The notes under the pieces are model-generated. The model ran no database searches, was not told where the DNA came from, and worked only from the letters and a program-made list of their open reading frames with translations. Below are positions 21,673 through 35,322 of a stretch of 64,000 bases of DNA, in pieces. A program made the translations under genes and the position numbers. Position 1 is the first letter of the stretch; every line of letters starts with the position of its first letter. This DNA is from Pleurodeles waltl (lineage: Eukaryota; Chordata; Amphibia; Caudata; Salamandridae): positions 353,084,027 through 353,148,026 of the forward strand of contig NC_090439.1 of NCBI RefSeq assembly GCF_031143425.1, in the 5' to 3' direction.

Positions 21673-22065
21673 ATTGTATAATTGTTGTTGTAATGTATAT
21701 ACATGGTTAAGTAGTTTACTTCTCACAATCACAAAATACTCCCTCAAAAAATTCCACTATGCTTGCGGAGGTAAAAAATAAATGTTGTGGCTTCCTCAAA
21801 CTATTATCATTGAGTGCTCTGTGAAACTTGAGACATTTACAGCATGTTTCCACACAGGTAACTCATCATTCATGATGTGCAACAAAATAAATCCAGACAT
21901 TAACAATGACAGTTCACAGTGAACAAGGAAACGCCCAAAAGAACTGAAAGGTGAGTGGTTCAACATAATAAAGAAATCAGTAAAAACACTGGTTAAACCA
22001 TAACTTACTAGGCCTTTGGCTAGATAAATGTTACAACCTACTTTCTTTGCACATAACTGAATACA
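21673..22065. other. intron strip between DIRS copies 2 and 4
   Basis: About 390 bp of AT-rich sequence without recognisable content. Confidence 0.5.
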
Positions 22066-25000
22066 TTAAAATCTTACCCTGTAAGCATCTGTTTGTAGCT
22101 TGCAGTGTTGTAGATTCATATGCTCTGCACACTCCTGTTATCTAGTGTTGAGTGCAGATGTTTGCAAGTTGTTTTTCTTCAAAGAAGTCTTTTGAGGGAC
22201 CAGGTGTACTGTGACTTCTTAGTAGACAATATGTATAGGTACCAACTCCATGTTTGAGTATTTTTTTGCACAGTGGGTGACAATATGTATGGAGTGCCAG
22301 TAAGTGAAGTGTACTGTGCAGAGTCAACCAGGTAATAAGAAAGGAGATCTTCTACAAAAACAGACTTTCAAGGAGGTGGGGTGGAGCATGCAAATTTACA
22401 GCACTGTACACTACTAGCAGATGCGTAGAGGCTAAGTATTATTTTCCGTTCCTAGCATGTGTGGCTTTAGATACCCATGCTCTGCAAAGACTGCAAAGCA
22501 GCATCCTCCATAAGTGGTGGCTAGATTTTGAGTCATATGGAGATGTCTGAAATAAATTTATTTTGACTGTCTACCCAGCTATAGCCTGGAGGCAGGCTAT
22601 AATGTCCACACAATAGTGCTTGGTAAAAGTGTGCCAGGAGGACCAAGTGGCAGCTGTGCATAAGTCAGCTAGTGGGATATTATCTAAGAAAGCAAAGTTT
22701 CCCTTTCCTATGGTTAGATTGCAACCAGGGGCAACAGGCTCTTCATGCTTTGTGACAGTAGGTTGAATGCACTTGACCTTTATTTGAGCTATGCCAGCCT
22801 AAGAGATGGGATGGGTTTTGTGAGGTTTTACTAGGTGTACAAAAAGCTGGCTAGGCTGAGAGAAGGTTTGTCTACTGGGAAAGACACTTTCCAGGAAAGG
22901 AACTGTAAAGGGCAAGAGTGCAACAGTTCAAAGGGTGGACCTATGAGCCCAGTGATGACAACATTAAGGTTCTGCATTGGGGTGGACTACTATGAGAAGT
23001 GTGGTGCTTTTGAGGCCCTCCATGAATGCCTTGACTACTGCAATCCTAAACAAGAAAGAACATTCCCTGTTTTGCATGTATGCCGTAATAGCAGCTATAT
23101 ATAGCTGTATGGAAGTTCATACGTGGCCTGACTTCTAGAGGTGCAACTCATAGCAAATCATGTTCTGGACCCTTGGATTTAGAGGGTCCAGGTGTTTGGG
23201 AATACAATAGTGGACAAACCTTTTCCACTTATCAGCATAGCAGGTCTGTGTGGAGGCCTCTGGGTTTTGTGCTAAATAGTCATACACTCGAGGAAGATGA
23301 AGGCAAGCCAAACCGTAAGACATCCAGTGCAGATTGCCAGGTTGAGCTATCTGGGGTCTGGGTGTCTGATCTGGCTTTGGTTCTGTGTTAGAAGGTCTGG
23401 CTTAGTTGGGAGCCTCTCAAGGGAGATAATGGGCATCTCGAGGAGCATCAAGTACCAAGGCTGTATGGCTCACCTGGAGGCCACCAGGATGAGTGTAAAG
23501 GTTGCATCTTCCTCATTACATAAAGAAGTGGGAGAGGAAGAAAAGCATAAGCAAAGATCCCTAACCAGTTCATCCACAGTGAATTGCCCATCGACTGTTG
23601 GTACATGGAGGCAAAGTTTAGGAATTTTGTGTTTTAGGACTAACAAAGTGGTCTATCTGGGGTATCAAAAGTAGATGAGTAGGACTTGTTGGTGGTGTTC
23701 CCACTTGTGGCCTCATTGATGTTCTGCTGAGCAGGTCCTTCAAAATCGCCCACCCCCAGAAGATATGCTGCCAGAAGGTCTATGCAGTGGCGAATGGGAC
23801 AGTGCCAGATATCTTGAGCTAGTGCTCCCAGCAAGGGATTGAGTGTGCCACCTTGTCTCTGGAGGTAATACATTGCAGCCATGTTTTCTGTGTTGATGAG
23901 AACTGAAAGAAGGTTTTGAGAGCTAGGTGCCAGCAGTTCAAGATCGTTTATGCAGCGCCCCTGTTATTGAGGGTCACATTTCTTGTACAGTCATATTGTC
24001 AAAATGCCCTCCACAGCTTGCGAGAGAGACATTTGTGGTAATGGTCACCTGTTGGACATGGTCTGAAAAGGCCTGTGTGCAACAGATTGTTGCTGTTCTA
24101 TCACTGAGAGAGTGATAGATGCTGGTCTTAATCAACAATAGACCCTCCCAATAGTCTCTGCTTGTGACCACTGCGCCAAGAGGCATTCTTGCAATGCTCA
24201 CCTGCAGATCCTTACATGGGGTACAATGATCATATAGGAGGCCATCATTCTTAGTAGGCGCATCATCTTCCTGACTAAGTTGACAACTGGGCTGAAAAAA
24301 AGGCAGCAGCTGCTGAAATCCCAAAACCCTCTTTTGGTTGGTGTAGGCTTGCCTATGACTGCATTTAGCAACTAGGAAGGGCTGGGCCTATAAGGGCGGA
24401 AGGTGGGACTTGGTGGCATTTATGGTGAACCTGAAGCTGTGGAGAAGCATGACTTTAGCATGAACCAGGCACTGCTGCACTCTCCATCAGCCAATTGTTG
24501 AGGCAGGGAAAGACACCTCTGTAAATGAGCAACTACCACTGCTAGGCACTTTGTGAAAATCCTTGGAGTGAGAGTAACTCCAAGGGGAAATACTTTGAAT
24601 TAGTAGTACTGATCACTTAACACAAAGTGAAGGCAGAGTCGAGGGAGGGAGGTTAGGGTGCTTTGAGCCCTCAGATCCGACTGTCGATGGTGCTTTTGGC
24701 ATCGGTGGTGTTTTTAGTGCCGACTGGAGCTTCTGCGTTATGTTCAAGTATTAGTGAGACTGTTCGGCGCCCTCAAGACATGCATGGCTTGATGACTGGG
24801 AAGTGTTTATGTCTTGAGTGGGTCCTTCTTTGGATCTGAGGTCTTCTCAGAGTGCCAACTGGAGCAAAAGGTAGCGCAGGCCATGGAGGCAGCAGTCTTT
24901 TGTGCACAGGGCTTGTTTCGACCTCCCCCCGTGGAGTGGTGCTATACCTCAGCATGAGGCCTCCTGTGAAGCTTGAAACGAGTGTTGGAGCTGTGTATAT

Positions 25001-25828
25001 TTAAGACCATGGGTGTGGCCTTCGTTCCAGGGCAGCTGGTCTTTGGGGCTGGCACAATGTCCTCTTCCTCCTCATGTTTGGAGGAGCTGTAGGGGATAGA
25101 CTCCTGACTGGGTGTGGTTTGATCTGGGGGGATGCTAGAGGGGCCAGCGTCCTCTCCTTCATTGGCGTCAAAGGGATCCTGTTTGTCAAAGTTATCAGGG
25201 TCTCGGTGGACAACAGTTGGTGCATTTTATGGTATGCCTTATGCAACTTCCTTTGGTACTTTTAGGCCTTCTTGGAGTGGAAGGGAAGGTAGGACTTGGA
25301 GGAGATGGCATTATTCTCGAGAGCAAGGCAGACGTTTTGACGATCTAAACACAGGTACATGACGTGCTACATGAGGTAAGTTTGGAAGGGAATCTATTCT
25401 ATCACCCTTTTTCGATCTGGATTTTCTGGTGTTGCAGGTCGATCAGGGGGCGTGCAATCCTTGAAGGACATATACCTCATCATTAGATTGCTGGATGCCT
25501 GCCTTTGGAGGGTGTCTGACAAAGATCACAGTGGGAATTGAATGCAGACTAGTTCTTATGGATAACTGTGCCAAATCCTAACAACATGAGCCCAGAAAAC
25601 AAGTGAAACACACCAAATCTCAGAGCCCTTTCGGTATGCATCTGTACCCAACGGCAGAAAAGAAACAATCTAGCATGGAGTGCACTCTCCACTGAGGGAG
25701 CAGTCATAGTACACCCTGTGACTTGAATGACTTCTTTAAAGAAGAAGAAAAAAAAATATGTCCAAGGCCAACACTAGATGAAAGGACTATGGAGTGCATG
25801 TGTATCTGCAGTGATACATGCAACAAAC
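22066..25828 (-). mobile_element. DIRS retrotransposon copy 4 (old, internally deleted)
   Basis: The left end (TTAAAATCTTACCCTGTAAGC) and the right end (...CATGCAACAAAC) are decayed DIRS termini with TTTTTCTTCAAAGAAGTC-type cores, in which the CpG of TTCGAA has become CA/TG. The ICR lies at about 22400-22498. Minus-strand remains: recombinase core-binding part at 23323-23135 (CYADKWKRFVHYC), RNase H at 23882-23640 (AAMYYLQRQGGT), RNase H/RT junction at 24324-23974, RT active-site side at about 24480-24610, gag-like remnants to about 25700. The total of 3.8 kb is about 2 kb short of full length; most of RT and much of gag are missing. No intact frame remains. Confidence 0.85.
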
Positions 25829-26036
25829 ACATATTTTTTATTTTAGAAATAAATTTAAAATGTAAAACCTACAATTTAACTAATTTAGCAAAACACTTGT
25901 AAGCATTCCCTTGATGAAGTCATCATAGTATGCCCACAAAGGACTCAAAAAACTTGTCTCAAATTATAATTTTATATTGTCAATGAGTATGTATCATTTA
26001 CTATCTATTGTGAAGCAAAGTGCTAATTCTATTATA
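25829..26036. other. intron strip, nothing recognised
   Basis: AT-rich spacer between DIRS copy 4 and a MITE. Confidence 0.5.
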
Positions 26037-26207
26037 GGGCCTGATTTAGAGTTTGGCGGATGGGGTTAAGTCGTAACAAACGTGATGGATATCCCGCCCA
26101 CAATATTACGATTCCATTATCTCCTATGGAAATATTAACACAGCGGACAGGATATCCGTCACGTTTATGACAGAGTAACCCCATCTGCCAAACTCTAAAT
26201 CAGGCCC
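26037..26207. mobile_element. 170-bp MITE, second copy (Harbinger-like)
   Basis: Same family as 3503-3672: starts GGGCCTGATTTAGAGTTTGG and ends GCCAAACTCTAAATCAGGCCC. The right flank is TTA; the left flank reads ATA, so the duplication has decayed or shifted by a TA step. No coding capacity. Confidence 0.75.
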
Positions 26208-26954
26208 TTAGTTGAGAAGTGAGCATCTACTTTATATATTTAGCAGGTCAGCATCCCTTGAACAAGCTTTCTAATGATTTAATAAAAAACTGAACTACAT
26301 TTCTCAGAACATCACAGGGAATCGAACAACAAATCAACAGCCAATCAGAGTTATTAGCATTCCAATCATAGTCTTCCCCAAGGACTCCCTCATCATCTTT
26401 CTTTGCTGTTCAGGAGCTGGTTAAGCATCTTGTGATGTCATCATCATCATTTATCCACAAGGGATTTAAAAAATGACTACATTTATGACATTATGTTATC
26501 AAAGAACATTGTGTTCAGATTTGAAAGACTAGACTTTGATGACCGGTTCTGAAGCATTGTGATGTTCATACCCAAAATACAATGACGTGAATAAGTAAAT
26601 TCAAGTCAAGTATATGACACAATTCTATTCATTTAGGTCTTTCAAGCTATACAAAATGGAGTACTTTTAATATATTATCCTTTCATGCTTTAAATTAATA
26701 CATTTATTTACTGCATATCACACTGATGTTTTTGTACAGGTCATGCTGCAAAATTGCTTGTGAATAGCTAAGAGGCCAAGTGTAAAATTAGGACAACCAG
26801 GTGCATGAGATGGAAGGATTTTTCCCCTATGCGAAATAGTCAGCAAAATAAAGAAGAACAGTTGGCGTGCAAAACAAAGTAGAAAGTGCATGCATGAAAC
26901 AATAGAAGCCACACAACTAGGTCTGCTACTCGCCACACACCAACCCTCACTCAC
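26208..26954. other. RIPOR2 intron donor side, nothing recognised
   Basis: About 750 bp of AT-rich intron next to the donor of the 147-bp exon. Contains a short ATCATCATC run near 26450. Confidence 0.5.
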
Positions 26955-27101
26955 ATATCGCTCTAGACCTGCTCGAGGTCTCAGCCTGAGTGATGGCAAA
27001 TCACTGAAGGAGCGACTGCGCCGCAGCCTGTCAAAGAATGTGTCCTGCAGGGCGTCCATAATGGACAGTCGCAGCCTTTCAGGAGGAGGGTGCAGCCATT
27101 T
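26955..27101 (-). CDS. RIPOR2: RIPOR2 internal exon (147 bp)
   Basis: 49 codons in phase 0, from KWLHPPPERLRLS through ALQDTFFDRLRRSRSFSDLP to GLERY, with a GTGAGT donor and an acceptor ending GTTGAAG. The RSRSFSDLPSLR motif is a conserved basic and serine-rich site of RIPOR2. The acceptor tract is weaker than those of the other exons. DIRS copy 5 ends only about 170 bp upstream of this acceptor, so the branch point and polypyrimidine tract lie in the short unique strip between them. A 23.6-kb intron follows, holding DIRS copies 4, 2 and 1. Confidence 0.92.
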
Positions 27102-27269
27102 CTTCAACAGGTAAAGCAAAAGGTTGTTAGTGAAAGACAACAGTATAGCACAGCTCTTGATCACAAGATTTCAAAGGGGTTACAGTATTAGCACAAGAGC
27201 ATCAAAACAATGTAATAACTAAACATGCAACAGGCAGGCAGATATTGAAATCCAGGGAACATATGGTAT

Positions 27270-30080
27270 GGAAAACATTACTTGCCTGTAGCAATCGCTT
27301 TGCTGCCTTTAGAGCTGTAGATTCATATTGTGTGCACAATCCTGCCATCTAGAATTTTTTTTTTTTTTTTGATCAAGTGTTTTTTAGGTGACTCCTGATG
27401 CCTCCCTGCAATTCACAATTCATTAGGAGACAGACTCCACCTCAGATTGTGTTTTGGCCCAGAGGATATGTCAGTATGCGTATATATGAAGCATTGTGAA
27501 TTCTGTGTTCTGGTTACTGAAATGGTCAAGGATGAATTTGAAATCCACACATTCTGTGCCTAGCTCATATCCAGGTAGGTTGGTTGAGCTCATGTGAATC
27601 TACAGCACTACAAAATGGAAACCGATTGTTACAGGTAAGTAACATTTTTCATTTGCAGAATGTGTTGCTATAGATCGCATGTTGTGCAAAGGCTTAAAAG
27701 AAGCACTATAACCTATATGCAGTGGCTTTTGAGAAGAGACAGAATGCACTTGGAATATTGCTTCAAGTATAGTTTGCCCAACCAGTGTCTCTTGGTGGGC
27801 TTGGATGTTCATGCCATAATATTTAGGGAATGTGTGAATAAAAGATCGTATTGCAGCTTTACCTATGTCTTCTAGAATAATGTTACCCTGCAATGCCTTC
27901 ATGGCATCTTTCTTTTGTGTTGAATGTGTTCCAGAAAAGCAGTGTAGTAAGCGCTTGGCTTTAGCATAGAATATTTGGATACATTTAACAATCCACCTAC
28001 TGAGGCCAACTTTAAGAATGAATTTGCTATGTGAGCTTGTGCAAATGAAACAAAAAGTTGCATTGACTCCTAATAGTATGAGTATAGTCCACACATTAAA
28101 TTACAGCTCTTCCACCATCCTAAGTGTGTAGCACTCTTTTAGCCATTGGTTGTGGGTCAGAAAAATAACTAGGTAAATCAATGGACTTGTTAACAATAAA
28201 AGTGGATACTCTTTTTGGTATAAACCTAGGGTGAGATTAAATGACAACTCTATCATTGGGTATTTTGAATCCTTGTCTGATAGGGCTATTTTTCCTAAAT
28301 CAGGTGATAGCAAAAAGAGAAAACATCTTCCATGAAATAAATGGCAGGGGACAAGAATGAAGTAAATGAAACTGAGGATCCAGGAGTCAAGTAAGGACAA
28401 CACACCGATCCAAGAGAGACTGGTGGTAGTTTCTAGAGGTTACTCTTTTCAGACTTCCATGACTGCCTTAACAACACGAATTTTGAAAATGGACTGATGC
28501 TGTTTGTTTGTAGACAGGCAGCTACTGGAGCTAAAGGAACTCAAAGTTGAGTAAGCAAGGTCTGACTTGGAGGTGTAGGCAGTAACAAATAATGTTCGGT
28601 ACTGAAACGTCAGTATAATGTTACAATCCTGGAAGTGGTATACAAGCCTTTTTCATTTTGCAGCATCACAAACCCTTGTCTGGTTCCTATAGTATTTCTG
28701 TCCATTCCCAAGAAAGCTTGAAGTGTCCAAACTCTAAGACCTTATCTGTCAAATTTCAAAATTAGGCTTGCTAAGGGTTAGCTGAAGCAATTGGCTTTGA
28801 TCCTGTGACAGCATGTCTGGATGCATGTTAGGATTTCATGAGGGTTTATCAACATGTTTAGGCGTGGCAAGTACAAAGGCTGCCATACCTATACTGTCAC
28901 AAAATTAATCAATACGACATCAATGGTAGTTTGGTGAAAGTATATACAAATATCCATGCCAATGCAAATTGTAGGGCATTGTGCAGTGCCTCCAGTTGGG
29001 GTAGCTGGAGCAGAAGTCTTGGCCTTTTGCAATTTAGCTTGTGGCAAACAGGTCTACTATAAGTGTGCCGCAATTTTTGAAGTAATAGTTTAGTACTTGG
29101 GAGCTGATATGGAAAATCAGTGCTCACCCTTGAAAGGTGTCCTGAGGGAAGCAATTCTTTGGTAACAATTGACCAGTGCTAGATTGTTCGTGCAATCCTT
29201 GACAACTATGTTGAGTGGATCCGCTCTTCTTGTTTCTGGATGTAATACATCGCAGTCCTGCTGTCTGTTTGAATAAACACCATCTTGTGTTGAATTCGTT
29301 TTTGAAAAGTTCACAGTGAAAACTATACCACACAAAGGTCCAATAAATGTACATATAGGTAGTCGTGTTGCAGGGACACTGCCCCTGTATTGTGAGATTC
29401 CCCAGGCGGGTTCCCTGTCCCACCAGCAATGCCTCTGGTCTTTTGGTCACTTGCAGTAGTAGGTCGAGAAATGCCCTGCCCAGTAACAAGCTGTTATTGT
29501 TCCTCCATTGCAGAATGCGTTGTACACTGGGATCGATCAATACTAGATCTTTCCAGTCACTTGTGACTGTTGCAAAATAGGCACTCTTGTAGGAGGCACT
29601 TGCACAACCTTAGATTTGGTTTTAGAGCAATACAAGATGCTAGCATTCCCAACAATTGTATGGTTACTCTCATCGTAAGCTAACACAACGTGAGGGAAAA
29701 GGGAAGTAGCCCTCGAAATGCTATCACTCTCTCTGAGCTGGGGAATGCTTTGTCCATCACTAAACTCAGTATGGTTCAGAGGATTGTTTGTGTTTGTCAA
29801 GGGCACAATTTTGACTTGTTTGCAATAACCGTGCAGGTTAATTAGTGAAGAAGACTGGTTTGTTGGGTGTAAGCAAGCCATCGCCCATAACCAGTTCGCT
29901 TTCCTAGCCAGTCATCCAACTATACATGGGGTGACTGCGCCTGAGGTACACTGTCACTACTGTTAAGCATTTAGTGAGCTCTGTTGGGGCCGCTGGCACC
30001 CCAGATGGCAACACTCTAAACTGATAACTAAGTCCATTCACCTCAATTCTAAGGTACTGGAGGCGAGCCAAATGTAGACA
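27270..30080 (-). mobile_element. DIRS retrotransposon copy 5 (old, 5'-truncated)
   Basis: The left end begins GGAAAACATTACTTGCC at 27270 and has a decayed terminal repeat. The ICR lies at 27591-27690. The recombinase C-terminus at 28094-27600 reads SRWIVKCIQIFYAKAKR, THSTQKKDAM and FPKYYGMNIQ; the HxxR arginine has become Gln. Further RNase H pieces lie at about 29335-29117 and 29540-29124. RT is recognisable up to about 30080 (the YxDD region is garbled), beyond which homology stops. No 5' terminal repeat was found, so the copy is truncated or cut. Its 3' end is 170 bp upstream of a RIPOR2 acceptor. Confidence 0.8.
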
Positions 30081-33000
30081 GCACCTGAGGCATTACCAGG
30101 ACTGCCTTCTCCCAGGGAGTCTAGTAAAAGATAGTACTGGATTTCCAGGCACTGTATTTCATTAAAGAAACCTGCTCGTGAGGATTGTACATACGAGCCA
30201 TTGCGGAGGGCAGGAAAGAGTAATTATTGTATCCCCTGACCAAAGAGTCCCGAAAGTAAGGGAAGGGATATGAACTATTCCCATTCTGACAGAGGGAGAG
30301 TTAGGAATAAGGACTCTCCATGCTTCGCTATAGGAGTAGAAGGCACTATGTCAAGGGCAAGTATTATACATGGGCAGCCATGTAATCCTTCCCTCACTTC
30401 TTTTCTATCTCCCACCACGCCATTAATTTCTAGTCTACAAGGTGTCAAGGTGGGGGAAAATTTAACACTTTTTTCAGACTTATGAAGCTAATATCTATTT
30501 TAAATATTGGTATTTTACTTGGAGTAGTGCTTGCGGGAGTAATGTATGGGAACGGTGAGCTGGAGCATCAGCCACTATTACTCACTTGAGCTGCTTGTGC
30601 CATTATTTATCCGGAATGTGCGCAGTCCACATATCAATGTCAGAAGGTCCACTTCCTTCAGTGGGCTAACAACTGGTAACTCCTCAGAGACACAAATAAT
30701 AACCCAAACCACAACAAAATGCTGTGTTTTTACATTTTTAGAAAGATGAGAGATATATTAATCACTTTAAAGCTGCAAAACAAACATTCTACCCATGCAC
30801 TGTGATATTCGTACTCCTGCATTCATAACAAAAAAGTGAAACAACAAGTACCAGAATACAACCAAATAAAAGGGCTGATTGAAACAGCTGAATCTTAAGT
30901 GGTGCAACAGGATTTTTGCTTATATCACATTGTGGCACAATCCACTATGTTTAACTGTTGCCTACACCGAGGCTAGCAATTGTCACAGAAATCTGCCTTA
31001 TGACAGACATAGGAACCATGGACGTCAATTCACTACAATGCCATGGGTAGCGTAAGTGACATCACATGCCATTTCATCTTGACATTTAATCACAAACACA
31101 TGCTTACACATACACATTCACTCATACACACACTCTTTTACATAAGCACATTCGAATCCTCAAGTATGCACACAACATATATTTAAATGTGTTTTTTACT
31201 TACCTCAGCCACCAAGGAGGGTCAAATTCTAGCTAACTGTACTCCCTTTTTTATTACACCAATAGTGAATAAAATATTTGTTACAATGGTGTAACTGATT
31301 GAAAACAAGTAAGTGGATCCCCAAGCAACGTCCATAGGGAAAAGCAGTCCCTTTGTTTCTGCCACTGATTTTGCCACCTCTAAGGGCCACAGGTCCCAAA
31401 GGCAATGCCAGGGGTCACAAGGGGGGCAATCTTGGGGCCGCAGCTGCGTCCCCTGGTGACCCCTACTAAATGACGTCCTTGATAGGGCTCATCTAATCAT
31501 TAACTGGACTGTGCATTCTGGGCCTGTTGTTCTGCTGTTTAAAGGCAAAATTGATAATCCCAATTGTTTAGGAGGTCAGATGATCCTGCTGCTGCTGTCT
31601 GTACTGCACCCTCAGGGCAGCAGTGGGCGTGGCAGACACTGGGAGGTTACATAGAATAGCTACAATATCTGGGGAAAGAGCAGCTTTCCCTCAACATATT
31701 CCAGGAGGTTTAGTTACTATTCTAAATTAAGTCCTGGAATATTTTTAGGAAAGTTATAAATTCCCCAAGTATTTTTTTAAGGAAGGATTGAAAAGTAATA
31801 TTTATGAATTGGAAAAAAGAGCTACCCTGAGGGTGCAGCTCAGGGCAAAATACTAAGAATACTGAGCTGTATTCGCTACGACTGGATGGAGCAGTGCTCT
31901 CCCTGTGCTGTTTCTACTTTGTAAGAGAAGTCTGCACCGCTGTTGCCTGCTCCACTGAGGATCATATCGTGATCGGTCAGACTTGCTTAGGAGTGTGGAA
32001 GGAAAGTGTACACTCCATGTCCACGCCCACTCCAACACTGCTGTCTGTGGAATTGTCCAACAGATGTCAGTATTGCGTTATTGAAAGAAAAACGGTCCCG
32101 CTCAGACATTCTGGTAGTATACCATTGCGTTTATGTCATGTTTGCTGAGATGTCCTGACAGAGTCCGTTTAAAAGAAAAGCAGCCATGCTGAGCAGTTCA
32201 GATGCAATTCCATAGCATCTCTTTAAAAATGTGGTAATACTATTCTATTGAAATTATGAGGGCTCTTCCGTGGGTTGTGGTAGTAGTGTTGTGCTGTGCA
32301 GGTACACAACTATTAAATACAGAGCAGCCCTGCTGACAATCCAGTCCCACTTTAAATACAGCAGCCCTGCAAAGGTGCAAAGGTGTGTCCATTCTGTCCC
32401 AATGAAAGTGTGATAGCTCTGCTAAAAGTGCTACTCGTGGACCACGGAAACTTAAACAACTTTGCTGAGAACAGCTGTCTGCCTCAGGGCATGACACCCC
32501 TGTTCAAAGTCTCAATACTGTCCTTTTACAAGAACAATGGGGGCTTCTAAAAGCATTGACACCGTCAAATCGAAGGTAACGGAGCAATGGCGAGAACGTC
32601 TTGGCTCTGTCCTATTCAAAGTACACTATGCGTCCACAGAAAGACTTAAATTAGGAAGAGGCTGAAACCCCTCACATTTCTGCTACTAGCATTACACCTG
32701 TTTAAGTAACATCAAGTACAGACCTTGGGGGTTCAATCACCTGCCCTCCCAGTTGAAACTTCCAACAAGTTAAATTGCCCACCTCAGATACAAAGTCCTA
32801 CAAACATACGCACACGGTACATGGTCATACACATCCCATCAAAGCTTTATTTATTCTGTCTTGCTTTGTTGTTGTTTGTTAAAGAAAGGTGCTGTACACC
32901 CAATTATTTTTTAAACCAACTGGAAAAAGCACGATGACCATAGCTTTTAGTTATCACCCGAACCTTAAACTGCATTGGTGGCATAAACAGCCAGGGGCCA

Positions 33001-35192
33001 AGAAGGGTGGTGCTAAGGAGAGCCCAGAGCTTATATAAAAGCACTCATTTTTGGTACATCATGGGCCCTATTCAAACAGAGGCCAGTCCAGACAACGTCT
33101 GCAAATGTAGAGTCTCTACCCATGGTGTCTGCTGTGAGCCCTTCTGGATGGAGCTACAGGAAGACGGCTTTAATGTCCCACCTATGCTGAATGAGTTGTG
33201 GCCTGTTCAAAAGGACCACAAATTAGTAAACAAAAGGTGCCAGTCAGGTTGCCACACACTTCCAGTTTCTTTTAAATGGCTGTTCTGGGTTCCAAATGGG
33301 GTTAGAGGAACTTAGAAGCATATCCTACTGGGATGGGGTGCTTAACAGATACCATGGCAATATGGTAGATATAGAATGGTGTAACCCGCTGATCAGTGCG
33401 CCATCCTACCAGAGTATGTGAAAGATTAGTGAGGGAGTCTCCATACCAGGTGCGGGAGGAAAAGGTGGCCCACTAAAAAGCATGGGCAAGTTAGAGAAGA
33501 CTTCCTTATCTAAGGGTGGCCGATAGTACTGGATAGTTCAAGATCTGGTAGTGTGGAGACGTCCTCCTCATCCATTGCAGGAGGAAGAGGATGACGAGGA
33601 GGAAGGCGTCTAGCCCAAGAGAATAGGGGAAACCTCTGATTTGGGTAAAGGTGAGAAAGCATGAGGATAGGTGAGGCCCCTGCAGAGGACCCGGCATAGC
33701 TTTCACCTGCTGCAGCAGAATGGAATTGTAGTGGTCTCCCTTTCCTTTCCAATTGCTGTACTTAGGTATCAACCTACACTATTATGGTGAAACCTCTGCT
33801 GAGACAGCATAAATGTGACAAAATAGTGAAGTAATACTGCCATAAAATGTGCTTCAGTGTGCTGCATAATTTGTCTTTTCTTGCAGTATGATTTGGTCAA
33901 CCCCTGCCACATAATTCCAATGGCCTTACATTTGTCCAGCTTTAAAGAGAGTAGATAGAGCCATAAGGAATAACATAAGCCATCTGGAAAAAACACATAT
34001 CCTGGGGAACTGATCACTAATTTTCATTGCTGTTGAGTGAAGGAAAAGTATGTTTTTTATTTGGAGCTGATATATAAACCCATTAGTTTCCCATGTTTTA
34101 GCGAAATGTATGAATATCCACAATTCCTTCTGCTTTAAAGTGAAAAAACTATTTTTGTGTAACATTTCTATCAGCAAATGCTTTTTGTATAGTGAAAAAA
34201 ATAGATGACCACTTGAAACACCACAGAGAAAGTTTTAAGTGGAAAACTATATTTAATATCCAATATTTGTTTTCTTGGAATTCAACTGTTTTACCTTTTA
34301 GTAGAAAGAATTTAAGGATCTGCAATCTTTCCAAAACAACATTATTCTTCCTAACTTCTTCTGCCTGTTTCAACAGGTGTTTTTTTCCTGATAAGGATAC
34401 TTTCAAGAGGGGATGACACTTTAAAATTCAGAAATACCACCTGCCACGGGATATTCTGGGGAGCGCAACTCTGTTCTCCAACTTCATTACCTCCATCATC
34501 TACATCAACAGAAAAGAATCCTGCAACACCATAGTGGGATTCAGAAATTTGGAGGCTATGGATCTCTGACCACCTCACCCCTTTTGGGGTATCAACCCAG
34601 AGGAACATGGCTAGGGTTGTTCTACAGTTCAGTGCAACATTACACCAGAGATACCTGAAATTAGCTGCCAGACGGGCACAAAATTTGCTGTAGAGAGATT
34701 TGCAAAATATTTGTCTTCTAATTTCGCAGAACCTGGAGCTCAAGAAACATGATACAACATTCCTTTCTAGAAAACAGAATGCATGTCTTGGGAACTAGCG
34801 GAGGGCGCAACACCGCTACAAGTCTCTGCAAGATGGACAGACTTGGAGAAGGTACCCTTAGACATAAAGGACCGCCTTGCATCATTATAATAGAAGGTGT
34901 TAAACAACAGAGTCTTTTACTGTTTTTTACAATATCCCATTGATTGTTTATACTTGTTCCCCGAATGTATCCCCATCATGGTGCAATTGCAATATTATTC
35001 CCCTGTGTTTTAGAAATAATTCTGTGTAATTGTATAAATAGGGAAACAGCAATTAGCCAAAGCAGAGTAGTACTTTCAGGAGTACTTCAGCAGAACCTGC
35101 CAGACTTGACAACTATTTACCTTTCTACATTCTCCAACTTACAGCCACTCATCAATTATAAAAGTGAAAAGGATGCCGTCAATGAGACTTAC
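30081..35192. other. RIPOR2 intron, nothing recognised
   Basis: Five kilobases of noncoding sequence in the intron before the 147-bp exon. Short frames on both strands have no recognisable domains. The G-rich stretch at about 31370-31470 and the AC-rich stretch at about 31080-31180 look like relics of dispersed repeats, but I cannot classify them. Confidence 0.5.
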
Positions 35193-35322
35193 GAAGAACG
35201 AGTGATCCTTGAAGGTTGGAGTTTCTGGAGTGCCTTGGCTGTATACAGACACCCTTCTTTGGACTGCCGACGTTTTGTTGACATTTCCCGTGGATGGGGA
35301 GAGGTCCTCAACATCAAAGGGA
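35193..35322 (-). CDS. RIPOR2: RIPOR2 internal exon (130 bp)
   Basis: One base completes the Tyr codon from the previous exon, followed by 43 codons starting [16 protein letters not shown] and ending [15 protein letters not shown]. The acceptor is a T-rich tract ending TTTTACAG and the donor is GTAAGT. The Arg-Arg-Val-Ser-Val-Tyr-Ser stretch in the middle is a likely basophilic-kinase or 14-3-3 site (inference; 14-3-3 binding is known for the family). The TPETPTFKD string is diagnostic for RIPOR2-like proteins. The exon lies about 1 kb beyond the 3' end of DIRS copy 3, in the same transcription direction. Confidence 0.92.

Noticed and set aside
21214..21681. 155-codon plus-strand frame, and similar frames at 40362-40691 and 41411-41851
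   Set aside because: Antisense of gag and of the terminal repeats; open because of the CpG-rich, biased composition.
21258..21704. N-terminal extension of copy 2 gag to 21704
   Set aside because: The frame runs through the terminal repeat and out of the element; copy 3 starts at the ATG equivalent to 21257.
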